From an uncultured Butyricicoccus sp. (GTDB taxonomy: Bacteria > Bacillota > Clostridia > Oscillospirales > Butyricicoccaceae), in the NCBI GenBank assembly GCA_900547195.1, contig URFQ01000002.1, forward strand, positions 26,562 to 90,561: a DNA stretch of 64,000 nt, read 5' to 3'. Positions within the stretch are counted from its first letter, which is position 1, and the number at the start of each line of letters is the position of its first letter. Under the pieces are notes generated by a model, which saw only the letters and a program-made list of their open reading frames with translations, was not told the origin of the DNA and did no database searches. Shown piece after piece: positions 8,504 through 17,318 of this stretch. A program made the translations under genes and the position numbers.

Positions 8504-9907
8504 TCAGCCCTCCTCATTTTGCAGCACATAGCCCGGATATTGCTGTTCGGCTACTTCTGCACCTAGCACGGCGGTTTCATACCGTTCGGCTAAAATGTTC
8601 CATGTGACCGGCCCGATGGTGCCTGTGGGTGGGATGCCAAACAGCCGCTGTGCTGCAAGCACGGCTTCCCGGGTTCGCTCGCCAAAATAACCAGTGACCG
8701 GAATCTCCGGAATCTCCGGATACACCTGCGACAAAAAGGAAAGGAAGGTTTGCGCCTGTTCCACATCATCGCCCGACATGCCTTCTACCATCAACCGCCC
8801 AGGGAATACCGGGATTCCCTCTGGCGTAGTAAGTTCCGGATTGGATTGCACGATGGACAAATAAGCCGAATAAATCGCATCCCAGGTTTGTTCCCCAACC
8901 ACGCCATCCGGCGTCAGGCCAAACAGTTTCTGTGCGGCAATGACCGCCTCCTCAGTCTGTGGGCCAAAGAAACCGTCATCGGTAATCACCGGGATTTCCT
9001 CATAGTACGCCCCGACGACCTTCAGATAATACTGCATCAGCCGCACTTCATTGCCGCTGTCACCGCGCCGCAGAGCGCCCGGATAGATTGGGCTTACATC
9101 TTCCAGAGACAGCCCTTCGCTGTTGAGTTCGGCCAGTCGCTTGATCGAGGTATAAAGATAAGCGATGCGATACCAGGTTGCCTTGCCAACAATGCCGTCG
9201 GCCGTCAGGCCAAAGGTCTGCTGAAACACCCTTACCGCATCTTCTGTGGGGCGGGAATAAATGCCGTCAATGGGATAAATCTTGGGAATTAACGGATAGT
9301 TGGTGGAAATGCGGTTGAGGCGAAGCTGGATGGTGCGTACATCATCGCCGGTATCGCCCAGCCGCAGCGCTTGGCCCGGATAAGTACCAAGATTGGGCGC
9401 TACCGGGGCGTTACGGACAATGTTTAAGTCGTCTCCATAAAAGTAGGTCAGGATTTCATAGGGTGTCATACCCTGCTCGGCGAGCGGGACCGTGCCCCAC
9501 TGGCTTAGGCCGTTGCACGTGACTGTGGTGCCGTTGCAATATTGGGCGAACAGCGGCTCAACCGATCCGGGACGGGTCAGATAATCGGTGAACAGTTCAT
9601 CCGCAATACGGGAGATGTTGTCAAAAATGTCCCGGTCATGGACATAGGCCTGATCAAAGGCGGTGGAGTTGGTAATGTCGTAATCATAACCTTGCGAGCG
9701 ATACCATTCGGTGTACACCCGGTTGAGGGCAAACGAAATTTGCGCATACATATTTGCACGGATTGCATTTTCCGGCCAGGTAGGATAAATTTCCGATGAC
9801 GCGACGTTTTTCACATAATCCGGGAAGGGAATGGTGACATTGCGCGCATTGGACCCCGGACGTCCAAGATGCACGGTGATTGTCTCTGGAATATAAGGCA
9901 GAGCCAA
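8504..9907 (-). CDS. SpoIID-like domain protein with three peptidoglycan-binding repeats
   Basis: About 467 residues. The N-terminal 170 residues resemble the SpoIID/LytB family (NGLSQWGTVPLAEQGMTPYEI..YFYG), which in SpoIID is a peptidoglycan lytic transglycosylase that acts at engulfment. Three PG_binding_1 repeats follow, each with the pattern R.GD.G..V..(I/M)Q.(R/Y)L ... TGYFG..T..AV...Q. No signal peptide is visible. The frame opens with a GTG at 9916, but AAAGGAG lies eight bases before the TTG at 9907, which is the better start. The domain order suggests a wall-anchored sporulation or germination enzyme; whether it is catalytic cannot be decided here. Confidence 0.75.
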   Translation of the reverse strand: MALPYIPETITVHLGRPGSNARNVTIPFPDYVKNVASSEIYPTWPENAIRANMYAQISFALNRVYTEWYRSQGYDYDITNSTAFDQAYVHDRDIFDNISRIADELFTDYLTRPGSVEPLFAQYCNGTTVTCNGLSQWGTVPLAEQGMTPYEILTYFYGDDLNIVRNAPVAPNLGTYPGQALRLGDTGDDVRTIQLRLNRISTNYPLIPKIYPIDGIYSRPTEDAVRVFQQTFGLTADGIVGKATWYRIAYLYTSIKRLAELNSEGLSLEDVSPIYPGALRRGDSGNEVRLMQYYLKVVGAYYEEIPVITDDGFFGPQTEEAVIAAQKLFGLTPDGVVGEQTWDAIYSAYLSIVQSNPELTTPEGIPVFPGRLMVEGMSGDDVEQAQTFLSFLSQVYPEIPEIPVTGYFGERTREAVLAAQRLFGIPPTGTIGPVTWNILAERYETAVLGAEVAEQQYPGYVLQNEEG

Positions 9908-9912
9908 GGGGG

Positions 9913-10332
9913 TCACTCCTTTGTCGTATTGAGACTATGCTCGGGCAGTGTGCGTTGTTCCGGTGTGGCGGGAACCGGCTGGTTTTCCTCGAGCGGTACT
10001 AAGTATACCGGAAGCGTGGCGACAACATCGGCGAAAATAGTCAGGTCACTGGTGGAAATTGGCTGATAGCCGTCCAAGTCCACCGAGACCGCATACCGGG
10101 AATATGGATTCGTGCTTCCCGGCTCCAGGGAATTATCCAGCGGCGGCGCGGGCAGGGGAAGCGGGGCGGTTTTACCGGAGCGGTTGGTACGGGTGGTGAA
10201 GAGCAGCTCTGCAACCCCATTATTATCTACGGCAGACACGGTAACAAGGGCGTTTTCAAGCGGCAGAGCGTTGCGGGCGGTTGAAACCGCAACCACCAGA
10301 TAGCCGGTCGCGGTATTGCGCGGGTCAGGCAT
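9913..10332 (-). CDS. Carboxypeptidase-regulatory-like (Ig-type beta-sandwich) domain protein
   Basis: A 139-residue protein whose pattern (TGYLVVAVSTARNALPLENALVTV ... YSRYAVSVDLDGYQP) fits a small carboxypeptidase-regulatory or transthyretin-like beta-sandwich. The C-terminus is Pro/Glu-rich. There is no signal peptide. It is the first gene of the operon with the two peptidoglycan-binding proteins; its stop is six bases before the next TTG start. GGAGTGA precedes the ATG. Function unknown; the context suggests a spore-envelope role. Confidence 0.65.
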   Translation of the reverse strand: MPDPRNTATGYLVVAVSTARNALPLENALVTVSAVDNNGVAELLFTTRTNRSGKTAPLPLPAPPLDNSLEPGSTNPYSRYAVSVDLDGYQPISTSDLTIFADVVATLPVYLVPLEENQPVPATPEQRTLPEHSLNTTKE

Positions 10333-10371
10333 TGAAAAATCACTCCTTTGAAAAATTTAGAAAGATGTACA

Positions 10372-10400
10372 TTGCGTTTTTGCATAGACACACTTATAAT
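10372..10400 (+). promoter_or_regulatory. Promoter of the GlcG-like gene
   Basis: TTGCGT, 17 bases, TATAAT, with the expected start about 45 bases before the ATG at 10454. It lies in the gap that separates this gene from the divergent peptidoglycan-binding operon. Confidence 0.7.
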
Positions 10401-10453
10401 GAAGGTATGAAAAGGATCGGGAAGCCGGTTTGCGGAGAAAGGGGACAAGAACT

Positions 10454-10927
10454 ATGGATCACAAAACGATTATTGATTCCTGCACCGTGCAGGAGGAGCG
10501 CTTTCAGTTTTTTTCATTCAGCCGGGAGGATGCGTTGAAGCTCGGCCTGATGCTGTGTGAGACTTCCAGACGGTACACACAGGGCGTGGCGATTGCCATT
10601 GAAATCAATGGCCTGCGCGTGTTCCAGCATGTGGCCGAAGGCGCGGGACGGCACAATGTCGATTGGTTGGCACGTAAGGTGAACACCGTCAACCAGTTTG
10701 GAAAATCTTCGCTGCGTGTCTGGGCGGAGTTTGAGCAGAATGGCCTGACGATGGAAAACGAACGTCTGGAACCCATGAAGTTCGCCATGTGCGGCGGAGG
10801 GTTCCCGCTCAATGTCCGCGGTGTAGGGGCGGTCGGCGTCATCGCCGTTTCCGGCCTGCCCCATCTGGACGACCATCAGGTGATCGTGGATGCGCTCACC
10901 GAATGGTTTAGCGCCAAGAAACACTGA
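10454..10927 (+). CDS. GlcG/HbpS-like UPF0303 heme-binding-domain protein
   Basis: A 157-residue cytosolic protein of the GlcG/HbpS fold (UPF0303 family). Seen: SREDALKLGLML near residue 23, GVAIAIEINGLRVF near 45, and the glycine-rich CGGGFPL..RGVGAVGVIAVSGLPHLDDH near 116-141 typical of the family. Members bind small ligands such as heme or act near redox enzymes; the exact role is unknown. AGAAAGGGG precedes the ATG at 10454, so the in-frame ATG at 10430 is not used. The stop is followed directly by a parS site and then a terminator. Confidence 0.8.
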   Translation: MDHKTIIDSCTVQEERFQFFSFSREDALKLGLMLCETSRRYTQGVAIAIEINGLRVFQHVAEGAGRHNVDWLARKVNTVNQFGKSSLRVWAEFEQNGLTMENERLEPMKFAMCGGGFPLNVRGVGAVGVIAVSGLPHLDDHQVIVDALTEWFSAKKH

Positions 10928-10943
10928 TGTTTCACGTGAAACC
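10928..10943. promoter_or_regulatory. parS site (second copy)
   Basis: TGTTTCACGTGAAACC, identical to the site at 6831, placed exactly between the stop codon of the GlcG-like gene (10927) and its terminator stem (10944). Confidence 0.85.
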
Positions 10944-10977
10944 GAGCCTTCCCTTTGCGGGGAAGGCTCTCTTTTTT
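10944..10977 (+). terminator. Terminator of the GlcG-like gene
   Basis: Stem GAGCCTTCCC / GGGAAGGCTC with a 6-base loop, followed by TCTTTTTT. It lies between this gene and the convergent end of the split asnB. Confidence 0.9.
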
Positions 10978-10984
10978 ATATGCC

Positions 10985-11455
10985 TCATACAAGCCGGATA
11001 TGATACTTTTTAAACCACCGGTCGAGCTGAATCAGATAAGCGAATACCTGCGGCCCGCGCATAAGCTGGCCGTACCAGGGTTCCGGCATGGCGTCCGGAT
11101 CGGCAAGCAGGGTTTCTACAGCCTCCCGGCGGAATAGCTGCGGGATCAGCGAATGATCGTCTTGCAGGATCTGCCGCACGTAGGAAGCAGTCAGCGCTGT
11201 ATATTCTGGGGAAAAGGTTTTTGGGTACGGCGACTTTTTGCGCCAGACAATCTCCTCGGGCAGGTCGCGCTCAAATGCTTTGCGTACAATTCCCTTTTCC
11301 CGGCCTTCCCAGGCTTTGAGATGCCATGGCATATTGTATGCATACTCGACAATCCGGTGGTCGCAGAACGGCACACGGACTTCCAGTCCGGAATACATGC
11401 TCATACGGTCCTTGCGGTCGCGCAGGGTTGCAAACGGATAAGGCTGTTCACACAA
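10985..11455 (-). pseudogene. asnB: Asparagine synthase, C-terminal fragment (asnB split by an inserted element)
   Basis: From the Asp codon at 11418-11420 onward this encodes 144 residues of the synthetase domain (DRKDRMSM, GLEVRVPFCDHR, WRKKSPYPKTFSPEY), ending normally. The upstream residues of the open frame come from the inserted element, and the frame can only open at a TTG (11455) without a convincing ribosome site. Joining it to the N-terminal fragment at 34263 restores FMATLLDRKDRMSM in frame and a protein of about 608 residues, the normal AsnB length. In its present form it lacks the glutaminase and ATP-binding parts and should be inactive unless the element excises. Confidence 0.9.
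11418..11440. mobile_element. Left attachment junction of the integrative element
   Basis: TC (11418-11419; GA on the minus strand) is the shared core dinucleotide. The element-side arm 11420-11440 contains GTTGCAAACGGATA, the inverse of the arm at 34242-34262. Joining the two arms gives a 44-base palindrome centred on the core dinucleotide, as expected for attP of a large serine integrase. Confidence 0.8.
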
Positions 11456-11540
11456 TCTTCATCGGGTAATTTAAGTTCTTTTCAGCTTGCAATGGTAAAT
11501 TGAATAGACCGGAAAAACCCGTGTTAGGAGGCGAAATACA

Positions 11541-13277
11541 ATGGACAAACGAAAAACGATGGCGCTGCTGTTGGGGCTGCTGCTTGGGACGCAAAGCCTT
11601 GCGTCCGCACAGGCGGCAGCCGAACCGGAAACGGTGCCGCTCGACCGTACGGCCGGCGTGCTGGCGACCGAGGACTTGTCCGCTTATGAAAATCATCAGG
11701 CGCTGGTGATGTATGCGGACGGCAGCTTTGACGTCATGACGTATGACAGCAAAGACGCGCTGGCCGACGGGCTGAAAACGTTGGCAGCCGATAAAAATGT
11801 CATGTTTGTGCAGCCAAATTATTCGTATGGGAATACCGAGCTTTCGGTAGACGATGTGCTTGCAGGCGAGCAATGGGCGCTGGATAACGACGGCACCTTC
11901 CAGATGGAGGAGCAGGAAAATGAATATCCGGTGTTTGACGACCCGTTTGAGGAACCGAGTGCACCGTGGCATTGGATGCCGCCGCAGCACCGCAGCGGGT
12001 TTCACTGGTTTTCCGCCACGGCGGATGACAGCAATACCACGGCCACGGCAGGCGTCGATGTAAACGCCGAAAAAGCATGGAGCCTGTATAGCGGAGGCAA
12101 GCGGGATGTGGTTGTAGCGCTTGTGGATACAGGCGTCGACTATACGCATGAGGATTTGGCGGACAATATCTGGGTGAACACCGATGAAATCCCGGGCAAC
12201 GGCATCGACGACGATGGAAATGGCTATGTAGATGATGTTTACGGCTGGAATTTTTATTCCGGAAACAATCAGGTGTACACGGGCAGCGACGACAGCCACG
12301 GCACTCATGGCGCGGGTACGATTGCCGCGGAGTCGGGCAACGGCGTGGGGATTGCCGGGCTGGCGCAAGGGGAACATGTCAAGGTTATGGCGGTGAAGGC
12401 CCTCGGCGGTAAGGATGGCAGCGGAACCACAGCGTCCATCATCCAGGCGATCCGGTATGCCGAGGACAATGGCGCCAAGATCTGCAACCTGAGCCTGGGA
12501 ACCGATCAGGATGACCGCGCGCTTTATCAGGCGATGGCGGCTTCCAATATGCTGTTCGTCGTGGCGGCGGGCAACGATGGCGCGGACACCGATACGTCGC
12601 CGAGTTACCCGGCCAGCTACAGCCTCGACAATATTATTTCGGTCGCCAACCTGAACTACGACGGCACGCTGCACAGCAGCTCCAACTATGGCGCCGCTTC
12701 GGTCGATCTCGCGGCGCCCGGCTCCTATATCCTGAGTACCACACCCGGGAATACGTACAGTTATATGACCGGCACATCCATGGCAGCGCCTATGGTCAGC
12801 GCGGCGGCCGCGATGGTGTATTCCTACTTTGACAATATTACGCTGGCCGATGTAAAAACGGTGCTGCTGTCCTCGGCGTGCCCGCTGGACGGCCTGAGCG
12901 GGAAAACCGTGACCGGCGGCATGCTGGATCTTGCCGCGGCGCTGTCATATGATGGAGGGCTGTCCGGCGCGGAATGGACAAAAACCGAAGCGGCCGCGTC
13001 GTCCAGCGCGCCGGTGATTTCCGCACAGCTGGCCAGCCGGCACGGGCGGCAATACCTCATCGTGCAGGTCACCGATGCGGACGGCGACCTGAAAACAACA
13101 GCGTATGCTTCCGGTATCCTGAGCGCGGCGCAATTTGAAGGCGGTGCGGTCGGCGAGCGTTTCACGGGAAACGGCAGCGGGGTCACGGTGTTTGCGGTCA
13201 GCAGCAGCGGGATTTATACGTTCTATGCGCTTGACCGCGCGGGACATGAGACGGTTAAAACCATCACCATAAACTGA
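11541..13277 (+). CDS. Secreted subtilisin-like serine protease (S8)
   Basis: 578 residues with a signal peptide (charged MDKRK, hydrophobic to about residue 20, ASAQA cleavage region). A propeptide-like segment runs to about residue 105 (ALVMYADGSFDVMTY). The S8 domain carries the full triad: Asp196 (VALVDTGVD), His253 (DSHGTHGAGT), Ser413 (GTSMAAPMVSA), with oxyanion Asn345 (AAGND). Residues 480-578 form a beta-rich C-terminal region ending YTFYALDRAGHETVKTITIN, probably an Ig-like domain. No LPXTG or transmembrane anchor is seen, so it is likely released. GGAGG precedes the ATG. First gene inside the element at its left end. Confidence 0.92.
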   Translation: MDKRKTMALLLGLLLGTQSLASAQAAAEPETVPLDRTAGVLATEDLSAYENHQALVMYADGSFDVMTYDSKDALADGLKTLAADKNVMFVQPNYSYGNTELSVDDVLAGEQWALDNDGTFQMEEQENEYPVFDDPFEEPSAPWHWMPPQHRSGFHWFSATADDSNTTATAGVDVNAEKAWSLYSGGKRDVVVALVDTGVDYTHEDLADNIWVNTDEIPGNGIDDDGNGYVDDVYGWNFYSGNNQVYTGSDDSHGTHGAGTIAAESGNGVGIAGLAQGEHVKVMAVKALGGKDGSGTTASIIQAIRYAEDNGAKICNLSLGTDQDDRALYQAMAASNMLFVVAAGNDGADTDTSPSYPASYSLDNIISVANLNYDGTLHSSSNYGAASVDLAAPGSYILSTTPGNTYSYMTGTSMAAPMVSAAAAMVYSYFDNITLADVKTVLLSSACPLDGLSGKTVTGGMLDLAAALSYDGGLSGAEWTKTEAAASSSAPVISAQLASRHGRQYLIVQVTDADGDLKTTAYASGILSAAQFEGGAVGERFTGNGSGVTVFAVSSSGIYTFYALDRAGHETVKTITIN

Positions 13278-13322
13278 CCGCAGGAATGTAAAAGCCAGAT
13301 GCGGGAAACCGCAACAATCCGC

Positions 13323-13351
13323 TTGTATATTTCCAGTGCAGATGTTAGAAT
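13323..13351 (+). promoter_or_regulatory. Extended -10 promoter of the dehydrogenase gene
   Basis: TTGTAT, 17 bases, TAGAAT with an upstream TG one base before the -10 box. It lies between the subtilase stop and the ATG at 13373, so the dehydrogenase is probably transcribed separately. Confidence 0.6.
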
Positions 13352-13372
13352 GGGTAGGTAGAGGTGATCAAA

Positions 13373-14410
13373 ATGGAAACCATGCAGGCGGCAGTTTTCA
13401 AAGGCAACGGCGTGCTGGAGGTTCAGGAGGTCGAAATTCCCAAAATCCGGCGTCCCGATCAGGTGCTGATCCAAGTCCGGGCCGCTGGTATCTGCGGCAG
13501 CGACCTCCACGCGCTGCGCGTACCGCCTGGACTCGAAATCCCCACGGGCATTGTACTTGGCCATGAATTCTACGGCACGATCGTCGAGGCCGGCGCCGAT
13601 GTAAGACGGTACCGGGCGGGCGATACTGTGGTCGTCGATCCGTGCGTGCCATGCGGCGAATGCTGGGAATGCCGGCACGGGATGGGCTACCTGTGCTCAG
13701 AAAAACGGCATTACGGCCAGACCTGCGACGGCGCGTTCGCGCAGTATGTGGTCGTGGAAGCCAGCCAGCTCCATCGCGTGCCTGCGGACATTGACCCGGA
13801 CGCGGCGGCGCAGGCCGAACCGCTTGCCTGTATCCTGTGCGGCATTGAGATGCTGAGCCCAAAACCGACCGACCATATCCTGCTCTATGGGGCGGGCCCG
13901 ATCGGCCTGACCTTCATCCGGGCATTGAAGGCCTATGGCGTCAAGCATCTCGCCGTGGTTGCCAAGGGCGCGGCACGCATCGCGGAGGCCAAGCGCTGCG
14001 GCGCTGAATTTGTCATCGACATGAAGGACGGCGGGGTAGAGGAGGCGCTTTTCGCGCACTGGGACGAACCTGCCGACATTGTGATCGATGCAGCCGGCGC
14101 AGGTTCGGTGCTTACCGAAGCGGTTCACCTGCTGCATACTCGCGGCCGCGTCCTGCTGTTTGGCTACAACGAGCACGCCCGTGCTGAAATCCCGCCGTCG
14201 CTGGTGACAGCCAGGGAAATCCAGATTATGGGCGTGCTCGGCAAGGCCTTTCCTTCCGCAATTGCGCTGCTGGAGGACGAACGGCTTGGGCTGGCGCAGT
14301 TCGTTTCCCACCGTATGCCGCTCACAGAGATCGGCCGCGGCATAGAGCTGCTGATGAAGAAGCAAGCCACCCGCGTCATTCTTTACCCAAACGGCGGCAT
14401 TCCGGAATAA
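13373..14410 (+). CDS. Zinc-dependent medium-chain alcohol/polyol dehydrogenase
   Basis: About 345 residues, normal for MDR dehydrogenases. Catalytic zinc ligands: Cys in GICGSDLH and His/Glu in LGHEF. A structural zinc site follows the C-2-C-2-C-7-C pattern in PCGECWECRHGMGYLC. The NAD(P) Rossmann motif is GAGPIGL. Similar to sorbitol, threonine and other polyol dehydrogenases; substrate not determinable. AGAGGTGAT lies just before the ATG at 13373, so the overlapping GTG at 13364 is not used. A single-gene unit with its own promoter and terminator. Confidence 0.88.
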   Translation: METMQAAVFKGNGVLEVQEVEIPKIRRPDQVLIQVRAAGICGSDLHALRVPPGLEIPTGIVLGHEFYGTIVEAGADVRRYRAGDTVVVDPCVPCGECWECRHGMGYLCSEKRHYGQTCDGAFAQYVVVEASQLHRVPADIDPDAAAQAEPLACILCGIEMLSPKPTDHILLYGAGPIGLTFIRALKAYGVKHLAVVAKGAARIAEAKRCGAEFVIDMKDGGVEEALFAHWDEPADIVIDAAGAGSVLTEAVHLLHTRGRVLLFGYNEHARAEIPPSLVTAREIQIMGVLGKAFPSAIALLEDERLGLAQFVSHRMPLTEIGRGIELLMKKQATRVILYPNGGIPE

Positions 14411-14420
14411 TCCAAAAAAA

Positions 14421-14449
14421 GACAGGCGCTTTGCACGCCTGTCTTTTTT
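14421..14449 (+). terminator. Terminator of the dehydrogenase gene
   Basis: Stem GACAGGCG / CGCCTGTC followed by six T. An A-rich run before it makes it potentially bidirectional. Confidence 0.9.
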
Positions 14450-14501
14450 GCGCCCGGATTTGGGAATTTGAAACGAAATTGTGAATAAATTTTTGTGGGG
14501 G

Positions 14502-14530
14502 TTGACAATAAAAAAACAGAGCCGTATAAT
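14502..14530 (+). promoter_or_regulatory. Consensus promoter of the RND efflux operon
   Basis: TTGACA, 17 bases, TATAAT: a perfect vegetative promoter about 108 bases before the first TolC-like gene. Such strength fits a repressor-controlled operon. Confidence 0.9.
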
Positions 14531-14541
14531 GAATCATGCTT

Positions 14542-14561
14542 CCGACCGACCAGCCGGTCGG
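14542..14561. promoter_or_regulatory. Probable TetR operator of the efflux operon
   Basis: Inverted repeat CCGACCG-6-CGGTCGG placed directly after the -10 box, where a bound repressor would block the promoter. Sequence and geometry resemble operators of AcrR/TetR regulators. The TetR gene at the operon's end is the natural candidate binder. Confidence 0.7.
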
Positions 14562-14637
14562 CGAATGGAAAACTGTATGGTATTTGAGAGATGATACCGG
14601 CCGCCTGGGATCGGGCGGCGTTTCAAGTGGAGGTTCT

Positions 14638-15942
14638 ATGAAAAAGCAAGTGATCAGCGCAGCGCTGGCGGCAGCGCTCACGGCAGGAGCCTGCGCGCCC
14701 GCGCAGGCAGCGGGCGGACCGCAGGCTGCCGGGACGCTGGGAGGTACCGCAGCGCTGCTGTTTGCCGTCCGCACGGCTGCGGATACGGCGGGCGCACCGT
14801 CTGCGCCGCCGGTGCAGCAGTCCAAGCCCATGGGGCTGACCGGCCTGGAGCGCACAGTGCGGGAAAATAACCCGACCATTAAATCCCTGCAAAAAATGGT
14901 CGCCAGCTTGGGGTCGATGTCGGCCGCCTCGCAGGATGTCAGCCAGATTCAGGGCGCGGTACAGGGGTATGAGGCCATGATCCAGTCCCTCAAGGACGCC
15001 TGCAAGGGGCTGGAGGAAACCGATCCGCTGTACATAACCTATCAGGAGCAGATCAAGGTGCTGCAAAACAACGTGAACAGCCTGAGCGGTACGCTGGCCA
15101 GCCTGCCCCTTGTTGCGGAGGCCACGCAGGACGCTTACGACGAGGCGGCATACAGCCTGCGCAAACAGGCAGGCTATGCGGCGGATCAGCTGTGTTCCGG
15201 CGCGGAAAGCATGATGATCGGCATCAAAACTCTGGAATATACACATGGCGGGCTAGTGCGTACGCTGGATGCGCTGGACCGCCGGCTTGCCGTGCTCAAG
15301 ATCCAGGCCGACCGGGGGATGATCAGTTCACTGACCTATGAAAACGCGCAGACCCAGCGCATCAAGCTTGCCGCAAACATCCAGACCCTGGAAACCCAGC
15401 GGAATAGCCTGGCGTCCAGCCTGGCGCTGATGTGCGGCTACAGCGCAGATACGGTGATTGAGCCATCCGGCCTGCCCGAAATTGGGGCGCGCGACATCAA
15501 TAAAATGAAATATGAGGCCGACCTCGACGAAGCGCTGAAAAACAGCTATACGCTCTGGCAGAAACAGGATGCTGTGCGCACGGCGGCAAATAAAAAGGAC
15601 AACAACATCAGCGGGACGACCGAAAGCTACGAAGCTGCGCAGGCAGAGCTGGCCGCGGCCGAGGAAAGCCTCACTGCCGGGTTCCGGCAGATTTATGATG
15701 CCGTGGGGAATAAGCAGCGGCTGGTAACCGCGGCCGAATCGGCCGCTGAAAAGGCAGCGTCTGATCTGGAGGTGAGCCGTGTAAAATATGAGCTTGGCAC
15801 ACTTTCGAAGCTGGATTATCAGCAGGCGCAGGACGATCTGGCAGAGGCGCAGGATGCGGTGACCACTGCAAAAATAAACCTGCTTTCAGCATATCAAACC
15901 TATCAATGGGCGAAAAAAGGCCTGATTTCGACGGGTTCATAA
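14638..15942 (+). CDS. TolC-like protein (efflux operon), first copy
   Basis: 434 residues with a signal peptide (MKKQVISAALAAALTAGACAPAQA). The rest is mostly helical with long coiled-coil stretches and repeats the TolC-family pattern, including NNPTIKSL early on and ...KYELGTLSKLDYQQAQDDLAEAQDAVTTAKINLLSAYQTYQWA at the C-terminus. Start chosen at 14638 with GGAGG upstream; the open frame from 14536 would cover the operator. The next gene is a paralogue (same C-terminal signature). TolC normally spans an outer membrane, which a monoderm Clostridium lacks, so the protein may be a wall-spanning or lipid-free adaptor. Cotranscribed with HlyD and RND genes. Confidence 0.85.
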   Translation: MKKQVISAALAAALTAGACAPAQAAGGPQAAGTLGGTAALLFAVRTAADTAGAPSAPPVQQSKPMGLTGLERTVRENNPTIKSLQKMVASLGSMSAASQDVSQIQGAVQGYEAMIQSLKDACKGLEETDPLYITYQEQIKVLQNNVNSLSGTLASLPLVAEATQDAYDEAAYSLRKQAGYAADQLCSGAESMMIGIKTLEYTHGGLVRTLDALDRRLAVLKIQADRGMISSLTYENAQTQRIKLAANIQTLETQRNSLASSLALMCGYSADTVIEPSGLPEIGARDINKMKYEADLDEALKNSYTLWQKQDAVRTAANKKDNNISGTTESYEAAQAELAAAEESLTAGFRQIYDAVGNKQRLVTAAESAAEKAASDLEVSRVKYELGTLSKLDYQQAQDDLAEAQDAVTTAKINLLSAYQTYQWAKKGLISTGS

Positions 15943-15959
15943 AGAGGAGGGCATTACAT

Positions 15960-17270
15960 ATGGACAAAAGAATCACCGGCGCCGTATTGGCGGCCGCGCT
16001 GGCCGCAGGCCTGTGCGCGCCTGCGCAGGCGATAGCCGCCGCGCCCGGCGCCGCGGTCTGCATGACGGCCGCCGCTGCGCTGCAGCGCGTGTCCAGCCGG
16101 GTGGACAGCACGGCGGCTCCGGGCGTTCAGGGCAGCACGCTGGCCTTTTCTGATGTGGAGCGCGTGGTGCGCGCAAAAAACACCTCGATTCAGGCGTTCC
16201 ACCAGACGCTCGCCGGCGTGGGCGCTACCGACGTGGGCGAGAGCTATATTGAGCAGTATGCAAATCTGGGAGAGCAGATTGCCGGTTATCAGGATCAGAT
16301 TAAGGATTTGGAAAAATCGATCAAAAGATTACAGGCCGACAACGACGACGGCAAGAACGACGCCCTGATCCGCACGCTGCGCGCGCAGAAATCCTCGCTC
16401 GAAGCTTCGCTGAAATCGGTACAGAGTTCCTATAAAGAGCTTGGGGACAGCGAGGATGATGCCGAGGACGATCTCAAAGTGACCTACAACAGCACCGAGC
16501 GCCAGCTCGGCAACGCGGCCGATCAGATTGTCATGGGTGCGGAGACCTCCTATATTTCTCTCAAGACGCTGGACAACACGGTTGCAGAGCTCGACCGCAA
16601 CCTCGCGGCGCTCGACCGCAGCATTGCCACCGTTCAGGCTCAGATCCGCCTGGGCGCGGCCACTCAGCTCGACCTGCTGGCATTGCAGACACAGCGGGAA
16701 AGCCTGAGCGCCAATCGCCAGACCCTGATTACCCAGCGGCAGAGCCTCAAAAACAGCCTCGCCATCCTGTGCGGCTACGGTGTGGGCGAAACGGTGGAGG
16801 TTGGCAGCCTGCCGGACGTCACAGCGGCTCAGATCGCAGCGATGGATTACGAGAAGGATTTGGCTGAGGCCCTCAAAAACAGCTACTCCATCTGGGAGAA
16901 GGAAGACGCGGTGCGGTCGGCAAACGACGATTATGAGGACAACAAAACGACCACCATGCACGCCATCGAGGCCGCCAAAATCGATCTTGCGGCACAGAAG
17001 GAAACGGTGACGAATTCGTTCCGGCAGCTGTACCATGCGGTCAAGGACAAGAGTACCCTGTACGACAGCGCCGTGGCTTCCGCGACGCAGGAGGCCAAGA
17101 ATTTCAAAGTCAGCGAGCTGCAATATCAGCGCGGTGCGCTTTCGAAAAATGAATACGAAACCGCGAAGGACAGCCTTGCCGACGCGGAGCAGGCGGAAGC
17201 GACCGCAAAGATCGAGCTGTTTACCGCATATCATACCTATCAGTGGGCCAAACGCGGTGTGATGAGCTAA
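15960..17270 (+). CDS. TolC-like protein (efflux operon), second copy
   Basis: 436 residues, a paralogue of the preceding gene: signal peptide MDKRITGAVLAAALAAGLCAPAQA, long coiled coil (residues about 95-160 with IAGYQDQIKDLEKSIKRL), LDLLALQTQRESL, and the C-terminal SKNEYETAKDSLADAEQAEATAKIELFTAYHTYQWA. AGAGGAGGG precedes the ATG at 15960, 18 bases after the first copy ends. Tandem duplication suggests the two form a hetero-oligomer or serve different substrates. No lipobox is seen. Confidence 0.85.
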   Translation: MDKRITGAVLAAALAAGLCAPAQAIAAAPGAAVCMTAAAALQRVSSRVDSTAAPGVQGSTLAFSDVERVVRAKNTSIQAFHQTLAGVGATDVGESYIEQYANLGEQIAGYQDQIKDLEKSIKRLQADNDDGKNDALIRTLRAQKSSLEASLKSVQSSYKELGDSEDDAEDDLKVTYNSTERQLGNAADQIVMGAETSYISLKTLDNTVAELDRNLAALDRSIATVQAQIRLGAATQLDLLALQTQRESLSANRQTLITQRQSLKNSLAILCGYGVGETVEVGSLPDVTAAQIAAMDYEKDLAEALKNSYSIWEKEDAVRSANDDYEDNKTTTMHAIEAAKIDLAAQKETVTNSFRQLYHAVKDKSTLYDSAVASATQEAKNFKVSELQYQRGALSKNEYETAKDSLADAEQAEATAKIELFTAYHTYQWAKRGVMS

Positions 17271-17318
17271 TCTGCTATCCAATAGATTTTTCGATACAGA
17301 ACCGGAGGAAAATGGAAT

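Noticed and set aside
9515..9530. TTGCACGTGACTG as another parS site
   Set aside because: Only the CACGTGA centre matches; too many mismatches in the flanks. Other CACGTG words in the window fail likewise.
11448..12674. Minus-strand ORF opposite the subtilase
   Set aside because: The plus strand encodes a full subtilase with catalytic triad; the antisense frame has no domain.
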